From the NCBI GenBank assembly GCA_022824025.1, contig JAJEBF010000031.1, positions 62,001 through 126,000 of the forward strand: 64,000 nt of DNA, given 5' to 3'. Position numbers and translations under genes: made by a program. The notes beneath the pieces were generated by a model, which ran no database searches, was not told the origin of the DNA, and saw only the letters and a list, made by a program, of their open reading frames with translations. How positions within the stretch are numbered: the first letter of the stretch is position 1; each line of letters opens with the position of its first letter. Positions 1 through 8,754 of the stretch are shown in pieces. Source of the DNA: Caldilineaceae bacterium. Lineage in GTDB: Bacteria; Chloroflexota; Anaerolineae; Caldilineales; Caldilineaceae.

Positions 1-72
1 CAACTGGCCGAGCAGACAGCCCTGTGCCCGCGAAAGTAGGTCCGACCCGGAACTGTTCCCTTCAACTGTCAT
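1..72 (-). CDS. ADP-ribosylglycohydrolase-like protein, N-terminus only (runs off the window)
   Basis: Twenty-four codons of an open frame read from an ATG at 72 to the window edge. An AGGAG ribosome site lies 9 bases upstream of the ATG. The visible end, SRAQGCLLGQL, resembles the start of ADP-ribosylglycohydrolase (DraG/MacroD-type helical hydrolase) proteins, which open with RAxGxLLGxxxGDAxG. That family removes ADP-ribose from proteins or small molecules using a two-metal centre. Only the first conserved turn is inside the window, so the family call is tentative. Confidence 0.45.
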   Translation of the reverse strand, partial: MTVEGNSSGSDLLSRAQGCLLGQL

Positions 73-151
73 CCGTTTTCTCCTCTGAATCGTTTTGTAT
101 TGGATCACTATTGTACCACCATGCCTGCAAGGCAGACGGCCGCCAACCGCC

Positions 152-1669
152 TCAACGCCTCCGCAAAATGATCTCATAGACGGTGAACTGTTCTTCCTGG
201 ACCCTTGGCTCCAGCGCCAACCCGCGCGCAGCCAAATGGGGATAGGCGTTGCGCATGGGCCGCCAGGCCGGAACGATCACAAACCTGGCGCGTTGCGGCC
301 TCTTGGCGGCATCATCTGCCAGGGCAACAGGGCTCGCAAACCAGCGTGCGCTGTATTCCCCCGGTTTCTCGAAGAGATAGAACTGGAAGTGCCAGCTCAA
401 AGCCTGATGATACACGATGGTGCCAGGCGGGCTGTGCCCGTCCAGCCACGCAGTCGCCTCCTGCAGGCCGTCATACGCGCCATGATCCCCGCCAATCGGC
501 AGTTCGCCCCGCGCCGCCCGCCCCGCGCCGGGAAGCAACAGCGCAATCACCAGCCCGACAACAGCCGGTCTCCACAAGCCGCCGCGATCCGCCGCGAGCC
601 TCCCGCCGGTCCACCCGCAAAGCAATGCAAATGCCGGCGCCAGCGGCAAGAAATACCGGTCCCAGATCGGCAGACTGAACGCCGCATGCACCGCCCAGTA
701 CCCCCCAATCCACCCACAGAGCAGAACCGCAAACACCGCGCGCCGCGACCAGGAATTCCCCTGGCGCCAACTGTAGACCGCCGCCAGCGCCGCCGCCGAC
801 CCCAAAACAGCCCACACCATGCTGTTGGCGGTCAGATACCATAGTAATTCGGCGATCCCCACAAACCGGCCCGGCCACTGGTTGAGCGGAAGCAACGCCA
901 GCGCGCCGTAGTTGCGCACGGCCAGGTCCCACGGCGAAGGCGCCACCGCCCAGCGCAGACTGTCCCAGTACAGGACCGGCAGCGCCGCCAGTGCCAGTCC
1001 CCCAACCGCACGAAGCGTCGAGGCTACGATTGATTCCGGGTTTCTCGCGAGCAGAACCGCCAGCGTCAGCGGAGCAAAGAAGACCCCCTGCTGCTTGGTC
1101 ATGATCGCGGCCCCCAGGCAAAGCCCCGCCGTAAAGGGACGCGACCGCAACGCCGCGTACAGTGAACAGACGCCTGCCAGGACCAGCAGCGGATCGGTGA
1201 ATGCCGTCGGGCTAAAGCTGATGGCAAAGGGGTTCAGCGCAAAGGCTGCCGCCGCAACTGCGCCCGCAACGGGCGACCATGCCCGTCTCGCGATCGCGCC
1301 CACCACCGGGATCGTGAGAATGCTGATCCCGACATTCAATAGCCGCGCGCTCGCCTCGGACGCGCCAAAGGCCTTAAACCAGACAGCAAGCAGCCAGATG
1401 AACAGCGGCGGCTTGTCGATCCACTGATCCAGAAAATAGGGATCACCGTGCAGAAAGCGCAGCGCCCAGTAACTGTAGAGCGCCTCATCCTGGTGAAAGC
1501 GAAAACGGTCCAACAGGACCAGGCGCAAACCGAAGCCTACCAGAATCAGGATGGCCAGAAAGCGCTGATACCCCAATCCCGCCGCCCATATTTCGGGCAG
1601 CGAGATTCCTCGGTAGAATGGCCTTGCGGCCTGATACCCTGCAGCCGCAGATTGCATGGCGTCTCGCAC
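152..1669 (-). CDS. GT39-type membrane glycosyltransferase (ArnT/PMT-like)
   Basis: A 505-residue polytopic membrane protein. It has the luminal-loop pattern of dolichyl/undecaprenyl-phosphate sugar transferases: HQDEAL near residue 60, then DKPPL near 85, followed by about ten hydrophobic helices. In this superfamily the acidic pair lies in the first extracytoplasmic loop and acts on a lipid-phosphate sugar donor. The frame opens with GTG at 1669; an ATG four codons later (1657) is an equal candidate and neither has a strong ribosome site. It stands alone, divergent from the XRE regulator. The acceptor (protein, lipid or polysaccharide) cannot be told. Confidence 0.75.
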   Translation of the reverse strand: MRDAMQSAAAGYQAARPFYRGISLPEIWAAGLGYQRFLAILILVGFGLRLVLLDRFRFHQDEALYSYWALRFLHGDPYFLDQWIDKPPLFIWLLAVWFKAFGASEASARLLNVGISILTIPVVGAIARRAWSPVAGAVAAAAFALNPFAISFSPTAFTDPLLVLAGVCSLYAALRSRPFTAGLCLGAAIMTKQQGVFFAPLTLAVLLARNPESIVASTLRAVGGLALAALPVLYWDSLRWAVAPSPWDLAVRNYGALALLPLNQWPGRFVGIAELLWYLTANSMVWAVLGSAAALAAVYSWRQGNSWSRRAVFAVLLCGWIGGYWAVHAAFSLPIWDRYFLPLAPAFALLCGWTGGRLAADRGGLWRPAVVGLVIALLLPGAGRAARGELPIGGDHGAYDGLQEATAWLDGHSPPGTIVYHQALSWHFQFYLFEKPGEYSARWFASPVALADDAAKRPQRARFVIVPAWRPMRNAYPHLAARGLALEPRVQEEQFTVYEIILRRR

Positions 1670-1940
1670 GATTCCGGCGCTGCCGTTCGATCAATTGCAA
1701 AAGGGAAAGCGGGACCCAATCGCCCCAGTTGGTCAGGGCACTCCCTGAGCACCGACCATTCTACTCCAACGCAAACTGCGGATCAAAAGCGGGGCCAATT
1801 CCGCAAAACAGCGCCCGTGAAACGCAATGGCAACGCGACCGGTTCGGCTGGCTCTTACAGAATCCCACCCCAAACCTGACCCTCTTTCGCAAATGTACCG
1901 ATTTCGGGAGATCAGGCTTTCAGATTTGGGAGCATGATCA

Positions 1941-1959
1941 CTTGAAATTGGGTTTCAAG
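1941..1959. promoter_or_regulatory. palindromic operator candidate upstream of the XRE gene
   Basis: CTTGAAATTGGGTTTCAAG is a perfect inverted repeat with two 7-base arms around a 5-base centre. It covers the -35 box and half of the spacer of the promoter called at 1942-1969, so a bound repressor would block RNA polymerase. Autoregulation by the adjacent HTH protein is the simplest reading but is inferred. The remaining intergenic DNA (1670-1940 and 1970-2030) shows no gene. Confidence 0.5.
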
Positions 1960-1969
1960 CTGATAGAAT
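1942..1969 (+). promoter_or_regulatory. sigma70-type promoter of the XRE regulator
   Basis: TTGAAA, a 16-base spacer, then TAGAAT: four and five matches to the -35 and -10 consensus. Transcription would start near 1976, about 55 bases before the GTG start. A perfect palindrome overlaps it. Confidence 0.5.
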
Positions 1970-2030
1970 TTCTTACAGAAGGAAAGGCCGGATACAACGT
2001 CGTGTCCGGCGATAGACAGCGGAGGATGCT

Positions 2031-2924
2031 GTGGAACGCAAAATGTTCGGCAAAGTCGTCGCCGCCCTGCGAAAGGAGCAGATGGATTTCGATAGCGGCA
2101 ACAATTGGAGCCAGGAAAGACTGGCAGAAGAAACCGGGCTGACAACAAGAATCATCGGCAAGATCGAGCGGGGCAGCCAGGTCCGGCTGGACAAGGCAAT
2201 ACTTCAGGACCTGGCGCGGGCCTTCAAACTTACCTCACTGGAACGCCGCGAATTTTTCGCCATGGCCAGCGAAATTTCAGACGAATCGATCGTGCGTTCC
2301 GACCTCAACCACCAGGAAGTCTTCGCCAGGCTCTGGGGCACGCTTGGCACGCTCTGTACACCCGCCTTCCTCATGGATTCGTTCGGCGACCTGGTCGGCG
2401 CCAACCGCGCCGTCCTAGACTTTCACAGGCTCAACTGGGTGCAGCTGGAGGCGGTAAGATGCGCAGCCGGCAACGTCAATCTCCTCTCCCTGCTGCTCGC
2501 CCCCGATGCGCCTCTCCGCCGCGTGATGGGCGCCGGCTGGAATGCCATCGCTCTCGCCAATATGCGTCAATGGCGGGTTATGACCCTCCGTTACCGCCAT
2601 ACCGCCCGCTTCCGCAACCTTTTTGCCACCCTGTCCGCCTACCCTGACTTCCAAATGCTCTGGGCGGCCAGCCGCAAACGCGTCGAAGACGACAACAGCC
2701 GCCTGCGCAGCCATTTCTATCAGCATGGCGTCTATGGGCCTGTGGCATATACCGTCTTCACCAATGCCAGCCTGAGCAACTACGGCGATCTCTACCTTGC
2801 CACCTTTGTCCCCCGCAATCGAGACACCGGCGCCGTGTTCCAAAACCTGGCGGAAAGTCATCACCGTCCCCTGGCGTTGATGCCCTGGCCCAACCCCAGC
2901 CTGCCCTGCAACGCCTTCGTGTAG
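2031..2924 (+). CDS. XRE-family transcriptional regulator with MmyB-like ligand domain
   Basis: A 297-residue protein. Residues about 8-75 form a Cro/C1-type helix-turn-helix (SQERLAEETGL then IGKIERG). The remainder resembles the MmyB-like domain found C-terminal to such HTHs, including aromatic and leucine-rich helices around residues 95-250 (RLWGTLGTL, FLMDSFGDLV). GGAGG sits 5 bases before the GTG start at 2031, which supports that start. MmyB-type regulators are thought to sense small hydrophobic ligands. Its target may be its own promoter, where a palindrome lies; control of the convergent catabolic operon is possible but unproven. Confidence 0.75.
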   Translation: MERKMFGKVVAALRKEQMDFDSGNNWSQERLAEETGLTTRIIGKIERGSQVRLDKAILQDLARAFKLTSLERREFFAMASEISDESIVRSDLNHQEVFARLWGTLGTLCTPAFLMDSFGDLVGANRAVLDFHRLNWVQLEAVRCAAGNVNLLSLLLAPDAPLRRVMGAGWNAIALANMRQWRVMTLRYRHTARFRNLFATLSAYPDFQMLWAASRKRVEDDNSRLRSHFYQHGVYGPVAYTVFTNASLSNYGDLYLATFVPRNRDTGAVFQNLAESHHRPLALMPWPNPSLPCNAFV

Positions 2925-3110
2925 ACATGAGCGAGCCTGCGAGGAAATGCCCTCCTCTTCCGCGAGCGCCATGCCAACAGTCTGTCTTGCTGTCAGCGTA
3001 CACTCTGTCGGGGTCAAGTAGGATGGTTGTGGGGGGCATACTGCGCAGAACCGGCAGGTTGCCTGTCGTCCGCGTTGCACTCCGCGTCCTTCGCGCCGCG
3101 GCAAAATGCC

Positions 3111-3146
3111 AGGGCGCGGATAGGGTTCTCTTCCTATCCGCGCCCT
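3111..3146. terminator. bidirectional terminator-like hairpin between convergent genes
   Basis: A perfect 14-bp stem (AGGGCGCGGATAGG and its complement) with an 8-base loop, followed by GCTTTGTCATT on the plus side and GGCATTTTG on the minus side. It lies in the 309-bp space between the XRE gene and the convergent dioxygenase gene, where no other gene is visible. The T-runs are weak, but position and stem strength fit a shared terminator. Confidence 0.65.
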
Positions 3147-3233
3147 GCTTTGTCATTCAACCGTTTGTGTACTGTGGATGGCTGCTCGTGTAGAGCTCAC
3201 ACAGCCTGGCGCTGATTCAAGCCCGTTCCAGCG

Positions 3234-4142
3234 CTAATTCCACGAATCGAGCCCGAGCAGCCTGCGTCCCAGCGGCGTCAGCTCGGCCGGCGTTTGATGC
3301 TGGTGCTCCCAATCTCGCGAATCGCCCGGCCATTTGGGCATGGGCCGGCACTCCTGCCACGAGCGAATGCGCGCCGCACGCAGCGCCTCGTCATTCTCCG
3401 GCGCCGGATCCATCGTGATGTACTGCGCCAGCCGCGGCCGCGTTGAGCGATTGTGGCCGTTTCCGTGCGCCAGCAGCCGGTGCCAGATCACCAGGTCCCC
3501 CGCCTTTCCTTCCACGGCCTTGACGTCAAGATCCGGCAGGTCCGGAATGCGCGGATTCCGGTCGGCCGGCTGCGTCTTTACCCACTCGTAAAATGTCCTG
3601 TGAAAGCCCGGTATACACTGGAAACCGCCCTGGTCGGGGCCGGTGTCGGTCAGATACAGGACGCCCTGAACGCCAATATGCGTCTCAGGGTCCGGTCGCC
3701 ACGTGGCCGCGATATCGTCCCCCTCCAGCAATGGCAGGGCGCTCGTGTCAATGTCCCAGTGAATCATGCCCTTGTGGCCCCACTCCGGCTTGTCGGCCCT
3801 GTCCGGCGGCTTCATATTGGCGCGATCCAGCGATACCCACAGCTTCTCCGTTCCCAGAATCTCACTGAAAGCCTGATGGATGCGCGGGTACTGGCGGTTG
3901 TCCCACAATGTCTGATGCTGATACATCTCCACCATTCCGGCCTGTGAGATTGGAGAACAAAGATCTTCTCGCGTATAGGGCTTGTACCTATACCAGGATT
4001 CCTGATCGGCCTCGTCCATCTCCAGAAACGTCCAGATCTGCTCTACAAGCGCGTCCAGGTTCTCCTGCGGCACCGCATTCGGGACCACAACGTAGCCGTG
4101 CTCTTCCCAGAACGCCCAATCCTTTTTGCCCAGAATCGGCAT
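3234..4142 (-). CDS. phytanoyl-CoA dioxygenase (PhyH) family Fe(II)/2-oxoglutarate oxygenase
   Basis: A 302-residue PhyH-family protein. The iron triad is visible as H128-W-D130 (MIHWDID) and a distal histidine in HRLLAHGNGH (221-230). An arginine at about 235-237 follows, where the family binds 2-oxoglutarate. The family hydroxylates small molecules in the cytoplasm and the substrate here is unknown. It is the last gene of a minus-strand operon with a sugar-type ABC importer, an enolase-superfamily enzyme and a Gfo/Idh oxidoreductase. It may therefore act on the imported compound or remove a modification from it. It lies 66 bp downstream of the oxidoreductase gene. Confidence 0.85.
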   Translation of the reverse strand: MPILGKKDWAFWEEHGYVVVPNAVPQENLDALVEQIWTFLEMDEADQESWYRYKPYTREDLCSPISQAGMVEMYQHQTLWDNRQYPRIHQAFSEILGTEKLWVSLDRANMKPPDRADKPEWGHKGMIHWDIDTSALPLLEGDDIAATWRPDPETHIGVQGVLYLTDTGPDQGGFQCIPGFHRTFYEWVKTQPADRNPRIPDLPDLDVKAVEGKAGDLVIWHRLLAHGNGHNRSTRPRLAQYITMDPAPENDEALRAARIRSWQECRPMPKWPGDSRDWEHQHQTPAELTPLGRRLLGLDSWN

Positions 4143-4208
4143 GTTTCCCCCCTTGTCAATTGACAGTTGCCCCTAAGGTCCTTCAAGAACAGGCCCACAT
4201 CCTGACCG

Positions 4209-5354
4209 CTATCCGTCGAGCCGCTGCTCCCGCCCGCTTTCGGCGCTTCTCAACAGTCCTTCCATCATCTCCTGTACGATCAACCCATGACGCAGAGGCG
4301 CCTTGCAGGCGACGCCGTCCAGAATGCAGGCAACGAAGTGAGCGGCGATCGAGTCCCACGTCGCGCTTCTCTCCTCGGTAAGCCCCTCAAACGTGATGTC
4401 AAGCGGACCGCCCTCGTCCTCCAAGCCAGGCTCAGCTTCCGGTTTGGCGCCAAACGCATCCGCAGTTTCCGCCACCGCGGCCGGGATGGGGCCGTTTGTG
4501 TACACCGTTGGCGGTCGCAGCTGCGCCCCTGCTTCGTCCCCGAACAGCTCGATCTGCAGGTCACCGGGCTGGTGCGAAGCCCAGAAACTCTCCACCTGCA
4601 GCGCGCCGCCGCCCTCAAAACGGATGAAGCCGCCCGCGTAGTCGTCCGCGGCAAACTGGCTGTAGTAACTTTCCGGTGTTGAGGCAACTTCGCCCGGCGC
4701 CCTCTTTCCGAAATACCCCAGCCCGCGCGGACCAAACTTTGCCCCCGCCGCGCCGGTCACACTCAGCGGCCTCGGCATCCCCAGCATCCACCAGGCCGCG
4801 TCCAGCACATGCACGCCCATATCGCGAAACGCGCCCCCGCCTTCACGAATGAAGCCGGTATTCCAGGACGGAATGCCGTTGCGCCGGATACTGCGGGCCC
4901 GGGCGTAGTAGATGTCCCCGAAGGCGCCCCGACGCGCCAAGGCGCCCATGTAGCGGACCTCTGCCGAGAATCGCGTCGCCAGCGACATCATATTGACGAC
5001 ACCGGCGCTCTCTGCCGTGTCCGCCATCCGCCTCGCCGCATCCACCGAGTCCGCCAGCGGCTTCGTGATCAGGACGTGCTTGTCCTGGGCCACCGCCTTC
5101 AAACCCATCGGCACATGTAGCTGATTGGGCGTGCCAATAAAGACTGCGTCAATCTCCCGGTTACGGCACAACTCGTCGAAATCCGTGTACAGGCGAATCT
5201 CATCCGGCTGCGGCAGGAGCGACGCAAAATCTCTCATGCGCTCCTCGACCAGGTCGCATAACGCGACGACTTCAGCACGCGGGTTCCCTGCCAGGGCAAG
5301 CCCATTGGGCCTGCCAATGCCCATGCCGACAATGGCAACGCGAACTTTCTTCAT
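4209..5354 (-). CDS. Gfo/Idh/MocA-family NAD(P)-dependent oxidoreductase
   Basis: A 381-residue protein with an N-terminal Rossmann fold (VAIVGMGIGRPNG, residues 6-18) and the C-terminal alpha/beta domain of glucose-fructose oxidoreductase/inositol dehydrogenase enzymes. These enzymes oxidise or epimerise sugars and sugar acids. The usual EKP motif reads TKP here (T97-K98-P99), so the lysine that helps catalysis is kept and the preceding glutamate is not. Later motifs such as GAFRDMGVHVLDAAWW, with the active-site aspartate and histidine, are intact. It follows the enolase-superfamily gene by 72 bp in the same direction, so the two probably act in one catabolic route. Confidence 0.85.
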   Translation of the reverse strand: MKKVRVAIVGMGIGRPNGLALAGNPRAEVVALCDLVEERMRDFASLLPQPDEIRLYTDFDELCRNREIDAVFIGTPNQLHVPMGLKAVAQDKHVLITKPLADSVDAARRMADTAESAGVVNMMSLATRFSAEVRYMGALARRGAFGDIYYARARSIRRNGIPSWNTGFIREGGGAFRDMGVHVLDAAWWMLGMPRPLSVTGAAGAKFGPRGLGYFGKRAPGEVASTPESYYSQFAADDYAGGFIRFEGGGALQVESFWASHQPGDLQIELFGDEAGAQLRPPTVYTNGPIPAAVAETADAFGAKPEAEPGLEDEGGPLDITFEGLTEERSATWDSIAAHFVACILDGVACKAPLRHGLIVQEMMEGLLRSAESGREQRLDG

Positions 5355-5426
5355 CAGGTTCCCTCACTTTCCAACTGCATGCGCCAAGCCAAACGCAAAC
5401 AACCTCGGGCCGCCTGCCCTGGCGCC

Positions 5427-6584
5427 TCAACTGCGCGGCCACCTGTCCAGCGTCACCGCGTAATGACCTTCAATGTAAGGAAAACGCTCCGTCAGATTCT
5501 CTGCCAGCTCCATGCCCAGGCCGGGCCGGTCCGGCAGGTACAGGCGCCCGCCCTCCATCACCGGCGGCTCCGCCGCAATCCCCCACTGCAACGGACCCTG
5601 AATCTGGCAGACTTCCAGAATCTCCAGGTTCGGCAGCGCCGCAATCGCCTGCGCATGCACCATCGCCATCAATCCATTATGCCACGAGTGGGGATAGAGT
5701 TTAAGGCCGTGATGCGCCGCCATCTCCGCGATGCGCGTCAACTCTGTCAGACCGCAGATGCCGGCATCGGGCTGCACAATATCATAGGCGCGCTTCTCAA
5801 TATAGGGGCGAAACTGCTCCAGCGTCGTGAAACTCTCCCCCCCGGTAACAGGCATATCCACGGCCGCGGCCAGCGCGGCATAGCCATCGATGTCACGCCA
5901 GGGAATCGGCTCCTCCAGCCAGGCGAAGCCCAGTCGGTCCAGCTCTTTGGCGATCGGCATCGCCTCCTCCATCGTCAGCCGGCAGTTGCCGTCCAGCGCC
6001 AGCGCCATGCGCCCCGCCACCGCCTGATGCAGCTCCCGCGCCAAGCCGAGAAAACGGTCGACGGTCACCCCGTCCCACTCCCAGTGCGTGCCGATGCGAA
6101 ACTTCATCGCCGGGAAGCCCTCTTCAACGTAGCCCAGCGCCTCCTCGATCAACTGCTCCGGGCGGTCGCGCCAGTCGTAGCGGCAACCACTCGACGCGTA
6201 CATCGGCACAGAGGCCGCCGGACTTTCGCCCAGCAGCTCGCTGACGCGTTTGCCCTCTGCCTTCCCGCGCAGATCCCACAGCGCGCAGTCGATGCCGGCC
6301 ACAGCCGTGTCATGCGCCCTGTCCCTGCCATTCGGATGCGGCGCCGTAGCCGGAGCCAACGCATCTTTGCCGATCAGCGTCGGCGCCAGCCAGTCGACCC
6401 ATTCCGCGATGCGCGACGACCCGCCGTACGCGCTGGCCTCTCCAATGCCGACCAGGCCCTCGTCCGTCCGCACTTGTATAATCGTGCAATCGGCCTTTAC
6501 CGTCCGGTACTGAGCGGTGATCCACTGCCGTTCCGGCTCATGCATGCGCGAAAGGCACAATGTTTCGAGAGCGGTAATTCTCAT
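5427..6584 (-). CDS. mandelate racemase/muconate lactonizing (enolase superfamily) enzyme
   Basis: About 385 residues from an ATG at 6584, which has GGGGA six bases upstream; a slightly longer frame to 6602 lacks this support. The barrel signature is complete: the catalytic base region MKFRIG, then metal ligands in ALDGN, WLEEP and TGGES, then QPDAG and the second-base histidine in PHSWHNG. The set fits the mandelate-racemase branch, which abstracts a proton alpha to a carboxylate; most relatives are sugar-acid dehydratases. The upstream frame ends at 6596, so the junction is tight and the genes are surely co-transcribed. The exact substrate is unknown. Confidence 0.85.
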   Translation of the reverse strand: MRITALETLCLSRMHEPERQWITAQYRTVKADCTIIQVRTDEGLVGIGEASAYGGSSRIAEWVDWLAPTLIGKDALAPATAPHPNGRDRAHDTAVAGIDCALWDLRGKAEGKRVSELLGESPAASVPMYASSGCRYDWRDRPEQLIEEALGYVEEGFPAMKFRIGTHWEWDGVTVDRFLGLARELHQAVAGRMALALDGNCRLTMEEAMPIAKELDRLGFAWLEEPIPWRDIDGYAALAAAVDMPVTGGESFTTLEQFRPYIEKRAYDIVQPDAGICGLTELTRIAEMAAHHGLKLYPHSWHNGLMAMVHAQAIAALPNLEILEVCQIQGPLQWGIAAEPPVMEGGRLYLPDRPGLGMELAENLTERFPYIEGHYAVTLDRWPRS

Positions 6585-6595
6585 CTGATTCCCCT

Positions 6596-8512
6596 TCACC
6601 AAGGCAAATTGTATGACGGCTCGTTTACATAGCGGGCCGTCTTGATGTCTAGTTCAATCCGCGTCGCCGGCGGAAGCTCCACCTGCAGATAGACGTCGTT
6701 GACCTCCGCATCCCCCGTCGTCTGTTCGACCGCAGGCGACTGGTATGCCTGCTGAGGGCCCGGAAAGTCGCTCGCACGCGTCGTGTACTGAACCGTCTCG
6801 AACCGGTGTTCGCCGAATCCCCCCGCCTGCAGCAGCACCATGCGCGTCTCATACGGGCTCAGGTTCACCAGCTCCACCACCGTTCGATCCGTCTCCAGCC
6901 GGGATACCAGCGCGGCGACGTCCGGCGGCAGCCCCGGCCGCTTTCGCGCCGCGTCGTAATACCGCAGCCGGCAGTGCAGCAACCCGCCGTTGTAGATGAT
7001 CTGCGGCGCCCCCAGGGTGAGCTGCACCAGCGCCTCGGTGATCACAGGATTGAGCTGCTGCCAGTGATGAATGTATACCTGCGTCAGGTCCTCTTCGTCC
7101 TCTCGGATCAATGCCAGCCGGCGGCAGACCTGCCCATAGGTGGCGGCAAGCATCTTTTCGGGATAGTCGGGGTTGTCTCCCGCCAGAAAACGCAGCCACG
7201 GCTGTTCGTGGCCGTTATCCTCCTTGTTCCGAAATCCCTGGACGCGGCGCCAGTCGTACTTCTCCACCCTTCGCAACGCCTCGATCCGCTCCCAGTCCGC
7301 CGGATCCATCGTCATATTCCATACCGCCGCGGGATAGACCGGCGACATCGGCTGATAATCGAACCAGCCCTCGTCATTGTGCCTGTAGGGCACAACGAAA
7401 ATGCCCTCGTCTTCATCCTCCAGCTGGTCTACCCAGTGGCTGCGCAGGCTCATCTCTTCGCCCTCGGAGCTGCGCATCTCGCCCATCGCCCAGATGGCAT
7501 CGTACTGGTCATTGGCCAGCTCAAGATGCGCCCTGTCACCCGTGAGCAGGAACGCGTTGCCCCCGCTGACGACAGCGGCCATCCCAACGTTGTAGTACCC
7601 GTGAGGCCAGCTCCAGCCGTATAGTCCGCCATACCAGCGCCCGTCCAGATATTCGCCAACCTCGCCGGAAAGCCCCACATTGTCCGGCAGCAGGCCGCCG
7701 TTGCCCGCGGCCCGTTCTCGCCAGGCGTCCAGGTACTCGACTATCCAACGCCGGTACTTCTCCTCGCCGGTCAACAGAAAGGCATTGGCAATCAGGCTCG
7801 TCACCATCAAGTTGCCGACTACGTCCCCTTTGCCCATCCGTTCCTGCATTGCCTCGCCCATCCGGCGAGCCAGGGCCGGGTCTTTCAGGTCGTCGTATTC
7901 GTGGACCTCCGGGATGTCAGTATAGGGTAGACCGTAGGTGCGCATGCCTGCGCTCCAACCGTAACTTGGCTCAGCGCTGTCGCTGAATCCCCAGCGCGGA
8001 CCGCCGCTGCCGTTATGCGGCGCACGGATCAACTTGCGCTCCGGGTCGTAGTTGCGCGCATCCGGGTTCTCGTTCAGGTACAGGCCGGCAAACCGGGCGG
8101 CGCGCTCACGGTTTCGCGCATTGGTCGGATCGGCCAGACATAAGAAATAGAAATAGATGTAGCTCTCGCTCTGGTGGAACTGGTCATAACCCCGTTCATA
8201 CTCGTCCAGAACCGGGCCGAGTTCCGTCAGCTGCTTTGTGATGGCGTCCCACTGGCGCTGCCCCAGCGTGAGCAGATGATCGCCGCCGCCTAGCAGGTAG
8301 TAAAGGGGCCAGTTGTAGGAACTCTCGTAGAAGTCATCGGCGCCGTCACGCGAATTGCTCCACCTGTCGCCCCAGATCAACGTCCCGTCAGGCCGCGTGT
8401 ACTTTTCCAAGAATGGATGTACAGACCTGTCCATCAGATCAAAAAGCGTCCGCTCCAGCACGGCCCAGGCGGGCGGCGCATCAAGAGGGACGCTGGCAGT
8501 GAGTGTAAGCAC
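6596..8512 (-). CDS. unknown helical-barrel protein in a sugar-uptake operon
   Basis: About 638 residues from a GTG at 8512 preceded by AGAGAGGTGAG; the longer open frame to 8653 adds a low-complexity, Pro/Arg-rich stretch and is unlikely. There is no signal peptide. Repeated aromatic helices (DDFYESSYNWPLYYLLGGGD, then YDQFHQSESYIYFYFLC, then GWSWPHGYYNVGM) look like the hairpins of alpha/alpha-barrel carbohydrate enzymes. A beta-rich C-terminal tail follows (VELVNLSPYETRMVLLQAGG). I do not recognise the family. Its place between the binding protein and the enolase-superfamily gene suggests a cytoplasmic hydrolase, lyase or epimerase acting on the imported compound. Confidence 0.7.
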   Translation of the reverse strand: MLTLTASVPLDAPPAWAVLERTLFDLMDRSVHPFLEKYTRPDGTLIWGDRWSNSRDGADDFYESSYNWPLYYLLGGGDHLLTLGQRQWDAITKQLTELGPVLDEYERGYDQFHQSESYIYFYFLCLADPTNARNRERAARFAGLYLNENPDARNYDPERKLIRAPHNGSGGPRWGFSDSAEPSYGWSAGMRTYGLPYTDIPEVHEYDDLKDPALARRMGEAMQERMGKGDVVGNLMVTSLIANAFLLTGEEKYRRWIVEYLDAWRERAAGNGGLLPDNVGLSGEVGEYLDGRWYGGLYGWSWPHGYYNVGMAAVVSGGNAFLLTGDRAHLELANDQYDAIWAMGEMRSSEGEEMSLRSHWVDQLEDEDEGIFVVPYRHNDEGWFDYQPMSPVYPAAVWNMTMDPADWERIEALRRVEKYDWRRVQGFRNKEDNGHEQPWLRFLAGDNPDYPEKMLAATYGQVCRRLALIREDEEDLTQVYIHHWQQLNPVITEALVQLTLGAPQIIYNGGLLHCRLRYYDAARKRPGLPPDVAALVSRLETDRTVVELVNLSPYETRMVLLQAGGFGEHRFETVQYTTRASDFPGPQQAYQSPAVEQTTGDAEVNDVYLQVELPPATRIELDIKTARYVNEPSYNLPW

Positions 8513-8570
8513 GAGGCTCACCTCTCTTTTGTGTGCGTTTGTCGGTTTCCGGCTGCTGCTCGCCTGCCTG

Positions 8571-8599
8571 GTCCCCGGCGGGCAAGGCCCGCCGGGGAC
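8571..8599. promoter_or_regulatory. intercistronic stem-loop after the binding-protein gene
   Basis: A perfect 13-bp inverted repeat (GTCCCCGGCGGGC and its complement) with a 3-base loop, in the gap between the solute-binding-protein gene and the next gene of the operon. No T-run follows on the minus strand, so it is more likely an mRNA-stabilising or partial-attenuation hairpin. Such hairpins often sit behind highly expressed binding-protein genes. Confidence 0.5.
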
Positions 8600-8680
8600 G
8601 CGCATACCGCAGTCAGCAGTTTTGCGTTCACCCCCGCGCTCCGGCCCAGACACAGCCGGGCGCGGCGGTTAAACGTGATT

Positions 8681-8717
8681 TGCGCATCGGCGCTTCGCAA
8701 ACTGCGCATCGGCGCTT
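8681..8717. repeat. short direct repeat, 15 bp at 22-bp period
   Basis: TGCGCATCGGCGCTT occurs at 8681-8695 and again at 8703-8717, just downstream (minus strand) of the binding-protein stop codon. Two copies only. The function is unknown. Confidence 0.6.
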
Positions 8718-8754
8718 TCGACAACACTGCTTCCCAACGCCGATGTGTGAAGGG

